Below are positions 46,256 through 57,790 of a stretch of DNA of 64,000 bases, one piece after another. Source of the stretch: Adineta vaga (lineage: Eukaryota; Rotifera); the NCBI GenBank assembly GCA_021613535.1, contig CP075493.1, positions 15,066,001-15,130,000 of the forward strand, read 5' to 3'. The notes below the pieces were generated by a model. The model saw nothing but the letters and a program-made list of their open reading frames with translations. It had not been told where the DNA came from and made no database searches. Numbering within the stretch: the stretch's first letter is position 1; each line of letters starts with the position of its first letter. A program made the translations under genes and the position numbers.

Positions 46256-47341
46256 ATGTCGTCAATCATCAATGTTCACTTTTCTCATATCGGTGGTAAC
46301 AAATTTACAGGTCAGTTACGAGAAGGGTATACTCAAGCTGATATCCGTAAAATAGTTGCTGATAGATTGAATAGTGACAATTATCGACTTATTGTCAACG
46401 GACATGAGATTCAAGATGGAGATTCAGGGGCAAGTTTCGAAGAATTTAAGAAAAAGAACATAAAAAACAACTCAACTATCTACATTTGTCAAAGAATGGA
46501 TGGTGGTTTGGCCTTGGTCGATATTCAGACGCACAAAAGAACAATTCTTGCTGATCTGCCAGATGAGTTAAATAAGATGAATGCGCTCCCAGGTCTTAAT
46601 GAGTGTAATATTTGTATGGAAATGACATCGTGCATTCGCCTCTGCTATATGAGCATTTTATGCAAGGAGTGCTTTCCAAACTATTTTCACAGACACGACT
46701 ACAAGTTTAAATGTGTTATTTGTTCTAAAATTCTCGCATCCGAAGATCTTTTTATCACTCCTGAGTTCATCGCATCGGTCAATCAAATTCATGAAACAGC
46801 GGAGATGGCACGTAATATTGATTTTCAAATCTGTATTTGTGGTGCTTATTGTATCAATAGTACGATGTATGCGAAGCAGAAATGTAATAATTGTCAACGA
46901 TGGATGTGTTTCTTTTGCAATAACGATTGGGATGAGACCAAGAATATGCAAAATATCAAGTACACATGCAAGGTCAATTGCTTATGGGAAACCAAAATCA
47001 CCTATCAGTTGGTTAAATTGGAATATAACAAGGAAATGAGTGTGCCTAACAGACGATGTTGTCCACAATGTCAAAAATGCGGTTCGTATGATCAAAAGTG
47101 CAAGTATCATACGTGCACATGTGACCACGAGTTCTGTTTTATATGTTTGAAATCGAAGGAAGATTGTATTTTACAGTTCAATTCACAGTTTGATCGTCCG
47201 TGTGGTTCCATTGCATCACAAACGTTTACGATTTTTCCACGTATTTGTCCCGAGAAAAATGGGAGCACATGTAACAAAAGTTTATCCGATCTACTCAAAG
47301 ACGTTTTGAAAAATTTTATGCATCGGATGAATCACACATAA
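46256..47341 (+). CDS. RBR-type E3 ubiquitin ligase with N-terminal ubiquitin-like region
   Basis: 361 aa, single exon. Residues about 1-80 look ubiquitin-like (beta strands, LIVNGHEIQDGDS, STIYICQRMDGG). A RING1 follows (CNICME ... CVICSK, about 116-158), then an IBR-like Cys cluster (CICGAYC ... CNNCQRWMCFFC) and a RING2 (CCPQCQKCG ... KCKYHTCTCDHEFCFICL, about 262-295). The Cys in QKCKYHTC is at the position of the catalytic RBR cysteine. It should transfer ubiquitin to targets, as Parkin-like ligases do. A TTATTTGCAG acceptor lies 11 nt before the ATG. A ubiquitin protease gene follows on the same strand about 170 bp downstream. Confidence 0.75.
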   Translation: MSSIINVHFSHIGGNKFTGQLREGYTQADIRKIVADRLNSDNYRLIVNGHEIQDGDSGASFEEFKKKNIKNNSTIYICQRMDGGLALVDIQTHKRTILADLPDELNKMNALPGLNECNICMEMTSCIRLCYMSILCKECFPNYFHRHDYKFKCVICSKILASEDLFITPEFIASVNQIHETAEMARNIDFQICICGAYCINSTMYAKQKCNNCQRWMCFFCNNDWDETKNMQNIKYTCKVNCLWETKITYQLVKLEYNKEMSVPNRRCCPQCQKCGSYDQKCKYHTCTCDHEFCFICLKSKEDCILQFNSQFDRPCGSIASQTFTIFPRICPEKNGSTCNKSLSDLLKDVLKNFMHRMNHT

Positions 47342-47509
47342 AAGTCAATAAGTCTAAGAAAAAGAATGCATAAACATTTCCCATTTAACGACATCAAGAA
47401 AATATGCGAATCTACTAATTAGTTACATTTATTGTCTGTGAATGTCATCTTAAAAGATTTCCACAAATAAACGATTTTCTGCTATTTTGTTCTAATATCT
47501 ATATTTTAG

Positions 47510-49012
47510 ATGTTGCATTGCTTTCAAATGGAAAAGAAGAAAACTACGACAAGAACACGAAGTGTATCATTGCAAGGCGAGAAAAGGTTAAGATGCGCGC
47601 CGCGAGCAAAATCTGTTGCAAAACTAGTAACTCCATCCAATGTTGCTCGTGAACGAATTTGTTCAAAACGTAAATCGTCATCAAACAGCATAATACGAAC
47701 AAATACACCCATCACAAATAAAATGATCTTTCCGAAACAGAATCACTATTCTGAGGAATTTCCGAGTTGGTTGACTGGAAAGCCTTTGTTAGACCTAAAA
47801 TGCTTGTTCACATTTTTTAGGTGCCGATAAACTAATTCCTTACAAGCCAAGTACAACACTACTATTTTCGAACACACGAAAACATCAATCGGAAATATTT
47901 TACAGTAAGAATTATTATTCGATATCGATCATATTTTTGGTTCACTTTGTTCTATTGAAGATTCAATCATACCACATAGGTCACAAGAATTAACTCAGCT
48001 GGGAAAAAAGACTGCATGCCAAGTTCAAAGCGAATCTAGCATTGATGTTTGGGAAAATTGCTGCGATAAACCAACATTTAATACACCTGGTTTATGTGGT
48101 TTGATGAACATCGGTAATACATGTTTCATGAATAGCGCTCTTCAGTGTCTGAGCAATATACCTGAAGTCATCCGATGGACTAATAAACAATGCTTTGAAT
48201 TCATGCGGGATAGATGTGTTGATCGAGAATTTGTTTCATTGATACAAGCCATGTGGTCAGGTCGGTATGCATCCATCGATCCTTCGAAGATCAAAGATAG
48301 TGTTAGTCTTTCTGCTCCAATATTTTCTGATTATGGTCAAAAGGATTCACATGAATTTATGAATTCGCTTTTAAATGCATTGGACACGTCGGGTTCGACA
48401 TCGAACATTGCTGATCTCTTTCGTATCCATACTCAATCCCAAGTGACATGTACTGGATGTCATTTCATAGACATAGTCGATGAAACAACAACGTTTCTCT
48501 CACTTTCATTACAGGAAAAAACTTCAACACAAACTGAAGTTTCACTCGAAGATTTAATTGATGACTTTAATCGTGAAGTTGTATTAGATGGATCATATTA
48601 TTGTCTTTCATGTAACAATATGACTCAGGCACGACAGAAAACAATTATTCGTTCTCCGTTGCCTCACGTACTCATAATTCAATTAAAACGATTTCCATTC
48701 GATGGTACTACGAGAAAATTGGATACATTTGTTCGTTATCAATTACAACATACAAATTTATTATCGAAACATGATGCATATGAATTGTGTGCAATATCAA
48801 TACATCGAGGAAGCCTTGGTGGTGGTCACTATACGACTATGGCAAAAAACCATCGAACAAATAAATGGTATACATTCAATGATAGCTACATCGATGAGAT
48901 CGATTCGCGTTATATATCAGAAACTGTAATTACACGTCATGCTTATATACTCGTCTATTCGATGGTAAACGATGAAAAATCAAGTCCTAATATCGACAAT
49001 ATTCTGCTTTAA
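47510..49012 (+). CDS. Ubiquitin carboxyl-terminal hydrolase (USP/C19), three exons
   Basis: Exons 47510-47765, 47821-47904 and 47961-49012 join in frame into 463 aa; introns are 55 and 56 bp. A basic Ser/Thr-rich N-terminal region precedes the catalytic core: Cys168 in NIGNTCFMNS, the zinc ribbon pairs CTGC and CLSC, His403 in GGGHYTTMAKN, and FNDSYIDEI with the supporting Asn/Asp. The triad is complete, so it should be an active cysteine protease removing ubiquitin, close in size to USP2/USP21-type enzymes. The frame begins directly after TATATTTTAG, or the start may be the second ATG (MEKKK, at 47528). Confidence 0.88.
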
Positions 49013-49117
49013 ATATACAGATTTCAACGAATAACATATTCCTTCGAAAAATGTACGTGTCTTTCATGAGAATAAAATAATAAACAAAAAATATTTTTAT
49101 CACACAATAATGTAAAC

Positions 49118-49180
49118 GGGTGAGGGTGTGGGTGTGGATACGACTGAAGGTACAATAGCTTTATTACACACACCCACATT
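49118..49180. repeat. Telomere-like hairpin element
   Basis: Left GGGTGAGGGTGTGGGTGTGG, right ACACACACCCACATTCT. It lies just downstream of the ubiquitin protease gene. Confidence 0.65.
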
Positions 49181-49374
49181 CTTTGATAATAGAGCATCTC
49201 AAAAAATAATCCTTGGTGTTGTTGTTAGTACAACACTATTTATTTAAAAAGAGATAACATGGTTGATAAGCATAAGTTTGAGAAAGAAATCATGGGATGA
49301 TTGGCTGGCTTTTTGTACAACTGTGCGCTTTCTGCGTGCTATTGTATGCAGTACTACCATCTGTGGAGGGTGGT

Positions 49375-49441
49375 TGAGGATCAGGGTGTGAGAGAAGCAG
49401 AGATCATAACAGTCATACTCATACCCATACTCTTATCCTCA
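49375..49441. repeat. Telomere-like hairpin element, diverged
   Basis: Left TGAGGATCAGGGTGTGAG, right CTCATACCCATACTCTTATC followed by CTCA. The arms pair with several mismatches. Confidence 0.5.
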
Positions 49442-49663
49442 TATCATTCGTAAGATTGTCGAGAAGACATTTGGTGTGTTACTGGTAAAAAAAAACAAGA
49501 AAATTTTTTTTTCGCGTTCTCTACTTCTATCGTGTGATTTCACAAGCAGCATAATTTTGCCACACTACTTATCGATATGACACAGCAAACAACATTTGTT
49601 TTCTTCCTCTCATTTTTTTTGTCGTTCTTTCAGCACGTTACCCTTACCAAAGTCATTCAAAAA

Positions 49664-50702
49664 ATGGCTACATCATCAATTGGTAGAACACGTTGTTTCA
49701 CGTGTAATAAAGAAAAAGCGACATCAAAATGTGCTGGTTGTTTGAAAGATTTTTGTTACACTCATTTGGGTGATCATCGACAACAATTAGCGAATCAACT
49801 CGATGAAATTGAAGTTCATCGAGATCTTTTTCGACAGGCACTCAATGAACAAATTACGGATCCACAAATACATTCATTGATCAAAGGAATCGACCAATGG
49901 GAACAAACTTCTATTAATAAAATTCATGAAACAGTCAAAGAAGCCAAACAAATATTATTCCAACATAATATTCATCACACTAATCAATTGGAAGAGAAGT
50001 TAAAAATATTAACTGATCAGATTCGAGAATGTCGAGAAGAAAATGATATCCTAGAAACAGATTTGATTCGATGGCAAAATGAACTTGTACAACTCAATGA
50101 ACAACTAATTAAACCACAAAATGTAACAATTGAATTTGATTCTGCACCACTTGTAAACAAGTTTCGTGTCATAGATGAATCAAGCAAAGTTATGTCTTCG
50201 GTACAAACTATTCTATCAACATCAAATTCCTCTAATAAAAGTAATCGTTTTGTTTGTTTCTTTTCTTTGTAATATACGATGTTTGATCTGTTGAATTCTC
50301 TGTTACTTTTTCTTTCCGACTAATAACGTACAGACAATATATATTCATTTTATTCTAGATCAAATGGCAACAACAACCGTTCCGTACGTACATCATGTAA
50401 GTTCAAAGAATTCAGAAATATATTCTCGTACAGGGACATCAACTAAGTCTTCTGGTAAAATAATCCAGTTGTCAAAAGCTTTATCTTGGCTTCTACGTCA
50501 TGCAGTGATTAGAGAAGGTTTACAATATCAATACGATGGATATGTCTTTGTTGAAGATGTACTTGAACATCCAACATTTGCTAATAAATATACAATGCAA
50601 GACATATATCAATGTGTAGAAACAAATGAAAAACAACGTTTCGCTCTAAAAATCGATCCAACAACAGGTAAACAAATGATTCGCGCACAACATAGACAGT
50701 AA
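49664..50702 (+). CDS. B-box/coiled-coil protein joined to Tpt1/KptA N-terminal domain
   Basis: Exon 49664-50240 encodes a short B-box-like Cys/His finger (CFTCNKEKATSKCAGC ... H), then about 130 residues of coiled coil, as in TRIM-like proteins common in rotifers. A GTAATC donor and TATTCTAG acceptor (118-bp intron, 50241-50358) join it in frame to 50359-50702, total 306 aa. The second part has LSKALSWLLRHA and the winged-helix region of tRNA 2'-phosphotransferase, then stops at IRAQHRQ, just where the catalytic domain should begin. So the transferase half is missing. Alternatively these are two genes: ATG 50364 lies 5 nt after the acceptor and could be a trans-spliced start. Confidence 0.65.
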
Positions 50703-50704
50703 TA

Positions 50705-51194
50705 TCAATATGTATAAAAATAACATATTTGGTCGATCTATGTAATGCATTTCTGACATATGATGACTATTTGTTGGTTCTTCTTGTATTTCATTGGAAA
50801 TTTACAGCATTTGCAGAATGAATACCTTTGATTTGTTTTTCGTCATTTTCCAATGTTTTCTGTCGAATGTCATTTAAATCTGTATCAATATCTTCTTTTC
50901 CAGATATTACTTATGGTTATTCTATAGCTTGTCTGTAATTTTCGAATTATTTGGATAGCCTTAAGATATGAACTATCTGACAAGTTAGCAAGGACAAAAC
51001 CAAATCGACCCATTTTGTTTAGATTCATTTCGATCATTTTAGCAATTGCAAACGACCTCGTTTAGAGAGATCTAATTGTTTTATTATTGATAATTCACTC
51101 GTAATAATAAAATAGAGAAGAAGCATACACAACACAATACATAAAGCAGTGCTTTAATATCAATTAGTTTGTCTTAATTTTCAATATAATAACT
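50705..51194 (-). other. Possible coding remnant
   Basis: On the minus strand, about 50790-51045 shows two coding-like stretches (MNLNKMGRFGFVLANLSDSS, then DLNDIRQKTLENDEKQIKGI) in different frames, with no splice signal between them. The family is not recognised. It may be a decayed gene end. Confidence 0.25.
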
Positions 51195-54100
51195 TTAATT
51201 AGTTGATGGATTAAATGGTCCGACTGCTGTCCGTTTGCGGTTTTTAATCCTGAAAACAATATGAATGATGAATTTTGAGAGAATCTGTATTGGAATCGTT
51301 ATACCACCATATAAAGCCACAATAGTTGTTACTATATAAGGTATATCAGAATTTTGAATGTATGAATAAGTACAATGCAACGGACGACATTGCTCATAAT
51401 AATTTTGGTAAGAATGAGTGATATTCCATTCATTAACAAATAATCGATCGATCATTTGTTGAACCGTTTCATTTATTTGAAAAGAACTATTTAATAATAA
51501 AGATGAATTAAGTATTTGAAAATTATTCTCATTAAATATTTGTTTTCTAAAAGAATTTATTATTAAATCCAAACATTGTTGGTCGTATAAACATTCTAAT
51601 GATGATTGTAATAATGATTCAGTTGGATAACAACCAATAAACAAACCATTCAATTTTGAATTTAAATTATCATTAAGTATTACTTCTTGTGAGCATTTTG
51701 ATGAAGTAGCACAATTACATGAATTACCATAAGATTGAGGATTTGTATAGACAGGTGCGCTTGAATAAGTACCTAATAGAGTGAATTTCCAGTTTGTTTC
51801 ATATGTTGTTATAAGTGCATTACCATGAATGAAATTGTTGAGTATATTCAATGCTTGTTTAAATGTTTGAGGCATGGCTTTTTCAAAAGAATTAACAGTT
51901 GAATCAACTTGAATCTTTAACGAGTCCGAAGAAATTAATTGACCACTGGTTAATTTTGTTGAATAAAATTGTATAAGACTAGTATTAACAGTCTCTTGTG
52001 CTTGTTTACATAATGATGAAAGAATTTGAAATTGTGCTGAAGCTGTAGCATGATAATTTTTCTCATAAGTTTTCTTTTCATCATATAAATATTCAAACCA
52101 TTGTTGAGTGACAAAATCAGATGAACAGATTTGATGATAAAATGGATTAAGTTCTATAAATTGATTATAACTTATAGAAATATCAGTACAAGGACAATTA
52201 ATTGTTGTTAGATATTTCATTCGTAAATCATTATATTGATTTGAACTCTGTAATTGTACTTTAACAGTTATTGATTTTTGATTTAATAATATATATGATA
52301 GAAGAATAGGAAAAATAATGAATAAAATAATTATATAAAATCTAGTTGTATAAAACTGTTTTCTAATTGTATGATTATTTGTTGAACGCGTTTGAAATAA
52401 ATTCAAATTTAATAATTTTGTTTTAACTAGTGGAAATATTTGCCAAATTCGATCAGACAATGGTGTTGCTAAAAATAATTAGTATATAATTGAAAATGAA
52501 AATCTATATTGAGGGTTTGGGTGTATTAATATTATATTCTTCACCCCATACCCAAACTCACACCCTCAAGATGCTTAATATTGTACAAATCAAAAGCGAG
52601 AACAATTTCTTTCTATTGAATTCTCATATTGAATCTTTATATCAAAATAGAAACAGTATTATGGAAGCACACATAAAAAAAAATACCCGCCCAACGCTCA
52701 ATCGATCGAAGAATTCACAGAGATCAATCAAAAATTGTCTCTGCATTCATCTAGTCTGTTCTCTCGCTTCTGATAATGAAAATCAAAACATATATATTAC
52801 CTATTGTCTGTATGGGTTTTCGTCTAATAAAATTAATAATAGTTGGTATTAAAATCTTCATAATGATCGTTAAACCACCATATATTGCAATTAAATTTGT
52901 TAATATATAAATAGAACTTGGTTTTTCTTCAATGGTATATGAACAATAAGATGGTTGACATTGATCATAATATTGACTATAAGAATAGATTTCATTCCAA
53001 TCTTCAACAAATAAATGATTAATAAGTATCTCCATTGTTGTATTTGCTTGATATTGACTGGATATGGACGTATTCAATGGTTGTAAACGTTTATATATTA
53101 TTTCTGTTGGAATCATAAAAGACTTGATTGAATTTATACAATCTTCGCTGAAAAAACATTCTGTTGTTGATAATAATGATGTATAGATAAAAAAACAACC
53201 TTGAAATATTCCTAATAGATTATATTGTCTAGTAGAAGAATATAAAATCATTGGTTGTTTGCATAAGAAATCAGTAGCACACGAGCAATTATTCAATGTA
53301 CGTATAACTGAATGATATTCTACACCATACTTGCCACCAAAATGTGCGAAATAACCGTTTGTATATCTCTTATTAATCAGTTGATTTCCAGATATAATTC
53401 GCCCAATTAAATTTATGCGAAGTTGAAACGATCGTTGTGTTGTAGTTTTGAAAACTTCAATGAATGAAGTTATTTTACTACTAAATATATCGAACGAAAC
53501 AACTTCTGGTGTTAGATATTCATTTTCATTGAAGAGAATTAAACTATTAATTACTGTATCATCAGCTGCTTCACATAATATTGATATATAGTGAAAATAA
53601 AAACTTGATAGAAATCTAAAATTATCCCAACGTCCGTTACTAGTATCTTTCCAATATGTATTATCAGTCCATAACTCAGATACAAATATACTTGAACATA
53701 TTTGATGATATCTTGGTTGAAAAGAAATAAATTTATTGTATTTAATTGATATGTGGCTACATGGACATTGTAAATTATTAACTGAATCATTTTTAAGTTG
53801 TTCATATTGATTTTGTGTTGGATTATCAATATTTATGATTTTAGTTTGTTTATTTAATGATAAATAAACACTAAAAATACTTAATAAGATTGGTAATGCG
53901 ATCAAAAACAATCTTGTCGACAATAATTCATTTTGTTTTATATGTTCGTCGTTTGATTCACTCTGGAATATATTGAGATTTTTAATGAAATTGACACTTT
54001 GTTCCATTAACTGATTCCATCGAGTTTTCGTAGATACTATTCAGTATTTAAAAAAACCGGTACAATAAGAAAAAATAAAAGAGTGTCAAGTCTACAACGG

Positions 54101-55494
54101 GTGTGTGTGTGTTCTATTGTTACTTAAACTTACATCCACCCACACCCACACCTACACTGTCAATGAAACTTACCCCGAGATAAAATAACGTTAGTTTCTG
54201 CTTGAGGGTATTGACGTTTCTTGAAAAAAGAATTGACGATAACTAGAATGATAAATGGTAACAGACGTCTCAATCCACCATACAAGCTAATAATTGAAGC
54301 CAAAATAGACGTCCAACTTTGTCCTATTTCATCTGTATATTGACAATCTAATGGTTGACATTGATCAAAATAATCATTAAAAGATTTACTCGTAATCCAT
54401 TCTTGAATAAATAAATTATTTATTAATGTCTCATAAGTTGTTTGTGATACAGATAAAGATCGATTTAATTTAGAAAATGAATCAATTGATATTGATGTAT
54501 AATTAATATTATAACCAATTTGATTTAAACATGTTTCCTTAAATAAACATTCAATTGTTGAATAGAATAATGATTCAATAGGAGCACAACCAACGAACAC
54601 ACCAGTTAATGGAAATGTAGCATTAATCTTCCAAGTATTTGAATATTGCTCTATTCCACTGGTAGATCCAGCATAGTAATATCGAGTTATATTATTATAA
54701 ATACCTCCTGGCAGTTTACAGACTAGTGCATCAGTACAAACACAGGAGAAGGATTTACCTTTCGTTTCATAATAACCAATTGTACTTACCACTACATATT
54801 CAAGATCACTTTCTGCACAACAGTTAACAGTATATAATGTTCCCATTCCTGAAACGAAGAGATGTTCAAGAAGGATCCGTCGAATCAAGCTCAATATTTC
54901 GAGAAGTAATGGTGGTGTGGTTCGTTTGAACAGTTCAATAAATGAATTTGTTTGAATGTTAAATGTTTCTATAGAAATCAGTTGATTTGTGATAAATTGA
55001 TTGGAATAAAATTGAGTTAGACTGTAATCGACAGTCTGTTCTGCTTGTTCACATAACATACGAAGAATTTGAAATTGAGCTGAGGCACTATGACGAAAAT
55101 CAAGTTGAAAATAGTAACTACTATTTTCAAAAAATAAATAATCAATCCATTGTTGACTAACGAAATCCGATGAACAAATTTGATGATAAACTGGTAAAAT
55201 ACTAAGAAATTCTCCATATGGAATAGTAATTCGTTTACATGGACATTTTAATGTATTAGGATATTGTTTGATTAATTCGGTATACTGTTCTATAGTTGGT
55301 TTAAGAATAGAAATGGGAGTTATGTGAATAATTGATGCTATATAGAAAGCATATGCATACAAAATGATCATAAATAATATTAAATAAAGCCGACTTGATA
55401 GCAGTTCCTTTTTCTTAATATGTTCATCATCTGTTTCTGTGTTGTAAAAATTTTGATTGAATATATATTGACGAATTCGATAATATTTAAGCAT
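51195..55494 (-). CDS. Three-module protein, each module a Cys-rich ectodomain between two membrane helices
   Basis: Three paralogous exons (54174-55494, 52801-54036, 51195-52468) splice in frame with phase-1 introns into 1,276 aa. Each module of about 410-440 residues has an N-terminal helix, CPC, an FHQICSS-like motif (YHQICSSDFVTQQW), a spaced Cys set, a YY/YFDQCxPxxC motif, and a C-terminal helix with a YGG turn (ALYGG). Topology per module recalls DEG/ENaC-type channels, but no family signature is visible, so function is unknown. A TTATTTTAG acceptor lies 10 nt before the ATG. The introns (137 and 332 bp) are long for this window, and each holds a hairpin element. Confidence 0.8.
52509..52570. 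repeat. Telomere-like hairpin inside an intron
   Basis: Left TTGAGGGTTTGGGTG, right CACCCCATACCCAAACTCAC followed by ACCCTCAAG. It lies in the 332-bp second intron of the three-module gene. Confidence 0.75.
54098..54157. repeat. Telomere-like hairpin inside an intron
   Basis: Left CGGGTGTGTGTGTGTT, right CATCCACCCACACCCACACC. It fills much of the 137-bp first intron of the three-module gene. Confidence 0.7.
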
Positions 55495-57404
55495 CTTATT
55501 ATATCTAAAATAAAATTTCCAACATTTTATCGTACTATATTACGACGTCATCCATTTCGAGCGAGGAGGTGCTAAAACGTCAAAAGAGAAAATGTCGGAA
55601 ATATTTTTTTTCTAAAGTCCTTGATATCCACATAAAAAGTTAAGATTTCGCCCTCACCAACACTGTCGGTTTTTGTTACTTCGAAGTTACTAATTTTTGA
55701 CATTTTGTCTTTCAAAATTCTCACTTCGGATCTTTTGCAACTTTATTAGAAAGAGCTGAATTCATGAGTATAGGTTATCCCAAGAAAATTTTCATTCAAT
55801 GAGAATACAGCTAATTTGTTTTAAACGCTTGAGTTTATTTAGTGATCGACAGATCTGCTGGATATTTGACAGTCACTAGATGATACTATTCTAGTTCAGG
55901 TATTTTTCCCTTTCGTCATGCTTTATTTCCAAGTGTCATCGACTTTTTCCTATTTCACTTATCTCTATATAGTTTTCGTTTAGAAAATAAGGATTATGAC
56001 TCAATATCAATCAGTTAGATCAATCCTCCGCTGACAAGTATGAATAGATCGCTTAAAAATCCAAATGAAGAATCTCCGTTGCCAGTCTCGCTGCCTTTTG
56101 ATTCACGCGCAAAAACATTTACACGAATAACAGGAAATATGTAATCCTGCGTCAGGACACATGTCTTCGACTCTTGCTCAATTGAACATAACATCAGCTC
56201 TAATTCAAACTCAGATATAGACAGATACAAGTGATGTTCTCTTTTCAAGTTAAGTTTTCGCTGAAAAGTCTTCGGCTAAGTCTATTCCGAACGGCATCAA
56301 TGCATTGGTCAACGAGCTGACGAATTAATAAAATCGTACTTTTTAGCTCTAGTGGTTTTGAAACCGCCCATGGTCAGAATACTCAGTGTCAAGTGATGTT
56401 GCTTTTTTAGTTTCTTATTAGTTAATTTTCATCATTAGTAAATAAACCGTGCTGGTAATTCCCGTTCTTCTTCGAATTTCAACTTAGTGTCAATTTTTAG
56501 AGAAACTGACTATCTTCTGAGTTTTTTATTTCCTTTTTCGTCTAAAAATATTATCTACCACAGCTATTTAACTACCTCTGAGAATTTACACTATCTCTGA
56601 ATTGATAAAAATATTTATTAACACTACTTTAGACCGAACCCAAGAAACGTCATAGGCTAAGCCCTATTCTAGCACGATATCCTGGTTCCGCCACTAACTA
56701 GGATCATCAGAGTGTGGGTATTCACACTAAGATTTATACCCGACAGGTATGTTGTGCCGTCTTCGCTTGAACCTTCAGGGGAGAGAACACGTTGGTGTTT
56801 GTTTCGTGGTACCAACAATGTGGCAAAAGTTGCGGGTGTCACCTGTTCTCCGGCAATAATTTCTTTTTCTAGAACTGTGTCAGGCTTTCAAAACTTGATT
56901 GTTTTCTGGAAAGGCTTCTCAATTTTCCGAGAGTCACATGATTTTCCTGGAAAAGCAATTAATGCATCATATGATCTATTTCACAAGTGTTAACCATATC
57001 CCAAATGTCTAGGCGCATATGCACAAGGAATACTGGCCAAAACTATCTGTCATCCAGCACTTCAGGTGAAACTCCACCCAAGGGTTCTGATCGCGACTCC
57101 CCCTCTTAGCTGACATCGTTCGATGGAGAGTTGTATTTTCTATATATCCCGGAAGTCTTAGCGATATTTCAAGGCTCTAGGCGAACATCTGTAAGATAAA
57201 CTCGATTCCGCTGCTAACATTACCTACGTGTGAGGCTAGTACCCTTAGCGATGCGCAGTATCAGTGAAAACACTGAAAAACTGAGTGTTATACTGGCACT
57301 GTCGGCATTGAAAGTACACTGTACACTCGGTTCAGACAGTATCGGTGTAGCACTGATGCAGTGGACGTCAGTATCAGTTTATCGGTTTTCAGTACTCCGA
57401 ATAA

Positions 57405-57556
57405 GAGTTTTTCTGAAACCACAACAAAAGGTTCAGTAGAATACCAAAAGCTTCCAAATGCGTCAGAAGTCCCATACGAACGAACCTCGAAATCGACAGA
57501 ACTTTCGAAGCTTTTAGTATTCTACTGGATCGTTTGTTGTGGGCTCAGAAAAACTC
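57405..57556. repeat. Foldback repeat
   Basis: The left arm begins GAGTTTTTCTGAAACCACAA; the right arm, reverse-complemented, begins GAGTTTTTCTGAGCCCACAA. The arms are about 50 bp with a handful of mismatches and a spacer of about 50 bp. The preceding 150 bp is unusually rich in ACTG/CAGT. Confidence 0.6.
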
Positions 57557-57593
57557 CTTTTGTTTCAGAGTATACTGAAACTGCACATCCGTA

Positions 57594-57790
57594 CACTGTT
57601 AAAAAAAAAAGGAGTTTTACAGAACCTGTATCAAGGGGAAGATCCTTTGAGGTTTCGCAGCAATTTACTGAGCCTAAAAACGTTCGGTTGAATATTCACC
57701 AATCTTTTTTTAGTGTGACAAATCGATACTATATTTCAAAGTATCTTCCTCTAGATACAAATTCGGTAAAACTCCTTTTTTCTCACAGTG
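57594..57790. mobile_element. MITE with TA target duplication (Tc1/mariner-like)
   Basis: 197 bp with terminal inverted repeats of about 28 bp: the left begins CACTGTTAAAAAAAAAAGGA and the right, read on the other strand, CACTGTGAGAAAAAAGGAGT. It is flanked by TA on both sides (57592-57593 and 57791-57792). It is non-coding, so it would need a transposase supplied elsewhere. TA duplication points to a Tc1/mariner-type parent. Confidence 0.7.

Noticed and set aside
51195-55494. Three separate tandem paralogous genes
   Set aside because: Donor and acceptor sites link the frames in phase into one unbroken 3,831-nt coding sequence, and the inner two do not need their own ATG.
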